Assembly (NCBI GenBank): GCA_029209985.1
Contig: JARGNZ010000016.1
Span: forward strand, 1 to 64,000
Length of the DNA stretch: 64,000 nucleotides
Origin: Parvibaculaceae bacterium
Lineage (GTDB): Bacteria > Pseudomonadota > Alphaproteobacteria > Parvibaculales > Parvibaculaceae
Reading direction: 5' to 3'
Shown here: positions 63,370 through 64,000 of the stretch, one piece after another
Layout: the number at the start of each line of letters is the position of its first letter
How positions within the stretch are numbered: position 1 is the first letter of the stretch
Notes under the pieces: generated by a model
Seen by the model: the letters and a program-made list of their open reading frames with translations, nothing else
Told to the model about the DNA's origin: nothing
Database searches by the model: none
Position numbers and translations under genes: made by a program

Positions 63370-64000
63370 ATGAGCCAATCAACAAAACCAACCACATCAG
63401 TCAATATGGCTTACGGGGCAGGAGATTTAGCCATAAATCTCCATTTTAACTCCGTCCTTTTGATGCTGCTGTTTTTTTACACCGATGTGGTCGGCATTTC
63501 CCCCGCCACGGCTGGCACCATCTTTGTGGTCGCACGTATTGTCGATGCTGTGACCGACCCAATGATGGGCTGGATTGCGGACAGAACACGCACATCAATG
63601 GGCCGGTTTCGCCCCTATATATTGCTGGGGGCTTTCTTGACCGGCGTGTTGCTTGTGGCAACCTTTTCGGCTCCTTTTGAAGAGCAATCGGCAAAAGTTT
63701 TATGGGCATACGGAACATATATTTTGTTTGGTGTCGCCTATACGGTGATGTCCATTCCCTATTCGGCCTTAACAGCCGCCATTACCGATGACGCAGGTGC
63801 GCGCACGGTTCTGTCTTCTTTTCGAATGGTCTTTGCAACCATCGGCACTTTGATTGTCTACTTGTCCATGCGTCCAATCATTGAGGCAACCGGTGGCGGC
63901 GTGGCAGGTTTCCAATATGCAGCGCTGTTCTTGGCGGTGCTGGCGTTTCTGGTGTTGGTGTGGACAGTGCGAGGGACAAAGGAAAACGTCACGCTTCCAA
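63370..64000 (+). CDS. GPH-family sugar:cation symporter, N-terminal part
   Basis: The frame runs off the window; 210 residues are visible. It has the glycoside-pentoside-hexuronide pattern MAYGAGDLAINLHFN, LLFFYTDVVGIS, RIVDAVTDPMMGWIADRTRT and GRFRPYILLGA, with about six of twelve helices seen. It should import a sugar or related solute with Na+ or H+. The ATG at 63370 is the start; the overlapping ATG at 63363 is out of frame. Confidence 0.88.
   Translation, partial: MSQSTKPTTSVNMAYGAGDLAINLHFNSVLLMLLFFYTDVVGISPATAGTIFVVARIVDAVTDPMMGWIADRTRTSMGRFRPYILLGAFLTGVLLVATFSAPFEEQSAKVLWAYGTYILFGVAYTVMSIPYSALTAAITDDAGARTVLSSFRMVFATIGTLIVYLSMRPIIEATGGGVAGFQYAALFLAVLAFLVLVWTVRGTKENVTLP

Noticed and set aside
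1-64000. Insertion sequences, integrases, prophage genes, CRISPR arrays, toxin-antitoxin or restriction systems
   Set aside because: Looked for transposase or integrase motifs, regular direct repeats with spacers, and paired small toxin genes; none found. Only the 21-base triple repeat qualifies as a repeat array.

Overview
The window is a chromosomal segment of a Gram-negative alphaproteobacterium, about 52-55% GC by eye. Three things point there. The gene string murA - DUF2948 - hisD - UPF0262 - LMW phosphatase - infA - maf - RNase G-like - yacG - tRNA-Phe (5.6-13.1 kb) is typical of the class. The tRNA-His at 40.06 kb lacks the universal extra G-1 and has G1:U72 with A73, a known alphaproteobacterial derived state. 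Small families such as DUF6324 and UPF0262 fit as well. TonB receptor, LpxR-like lipid A deacylase and autotransporter genes show an outer membrane. I cannot name the genus; a Hyphomicrobiales/Parvibaculales-like lineage is an inference only.

Layout. 0-5 kb: 3' end of nrdB; a rhodanese - LysR - Bcr/CflA efflux cluster; a soluble CZB-type chemoreceptor; tRNA-Thr. 5-13 kb: the conserved housekeeping block. 13-23 kb: EamA exporter with divergent MarR regulator, purU, a TetR - N-acyl-D-amino acid deacylase pair, a TauE/SafE permease, mnmC, an SDR and small envelope proteins. 23-36.7 kb: cupin protein, AsmA-family protein, a 740-base gene-poor and hairpin-rich gap with two tiny ORFs, an ABC exporter, a sulfotransferase, acetoacetyl-CoA synthetase, an orphan PAS histidine kinase, an epoxide-hydrolase-like protein and an NSS-type Na+ symporter. 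37-40 kb: a 946-residue acidic autotransporter and tRNA-His.

40.2-52.3 kb is a cobalamin island made of two convergent operons. The plus-strand operon is cobT - cobC phosphatase - cobS - cobP (lower-ligand activation and nucleotide-loop assembly). The minus-strand operon is a cobalamin riboswitch followed by btuB - btuF - cbiB - cobD(cobC) - cobO - btuC - btuD - cobQ (uptake, adenosylation, amidation, aminopropanol attachment). Most genes overlap by 1-14 bases, so translational coupling is likely. No corrin-ring genes are in the window.

52.4-64 kb: a DUF819 membrane protein, an LpxR-like deacylase, an alpha/beta hydrolase, nitronate monooxygenase, a TetR regulator divergent from a flavin amine oxidase, a small membrane protein, a three-gene set GT2 - LAB_N - GT39 that looks like a lipid A or envelope-glycan modification module, an RraA-like protein and the start of a GPH-family sugar symporter.

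I see no insertion sequence, prophage, CRISPR array or clear defence system. The least explained stretch is the structured gap at 25.93-26.67 kb.
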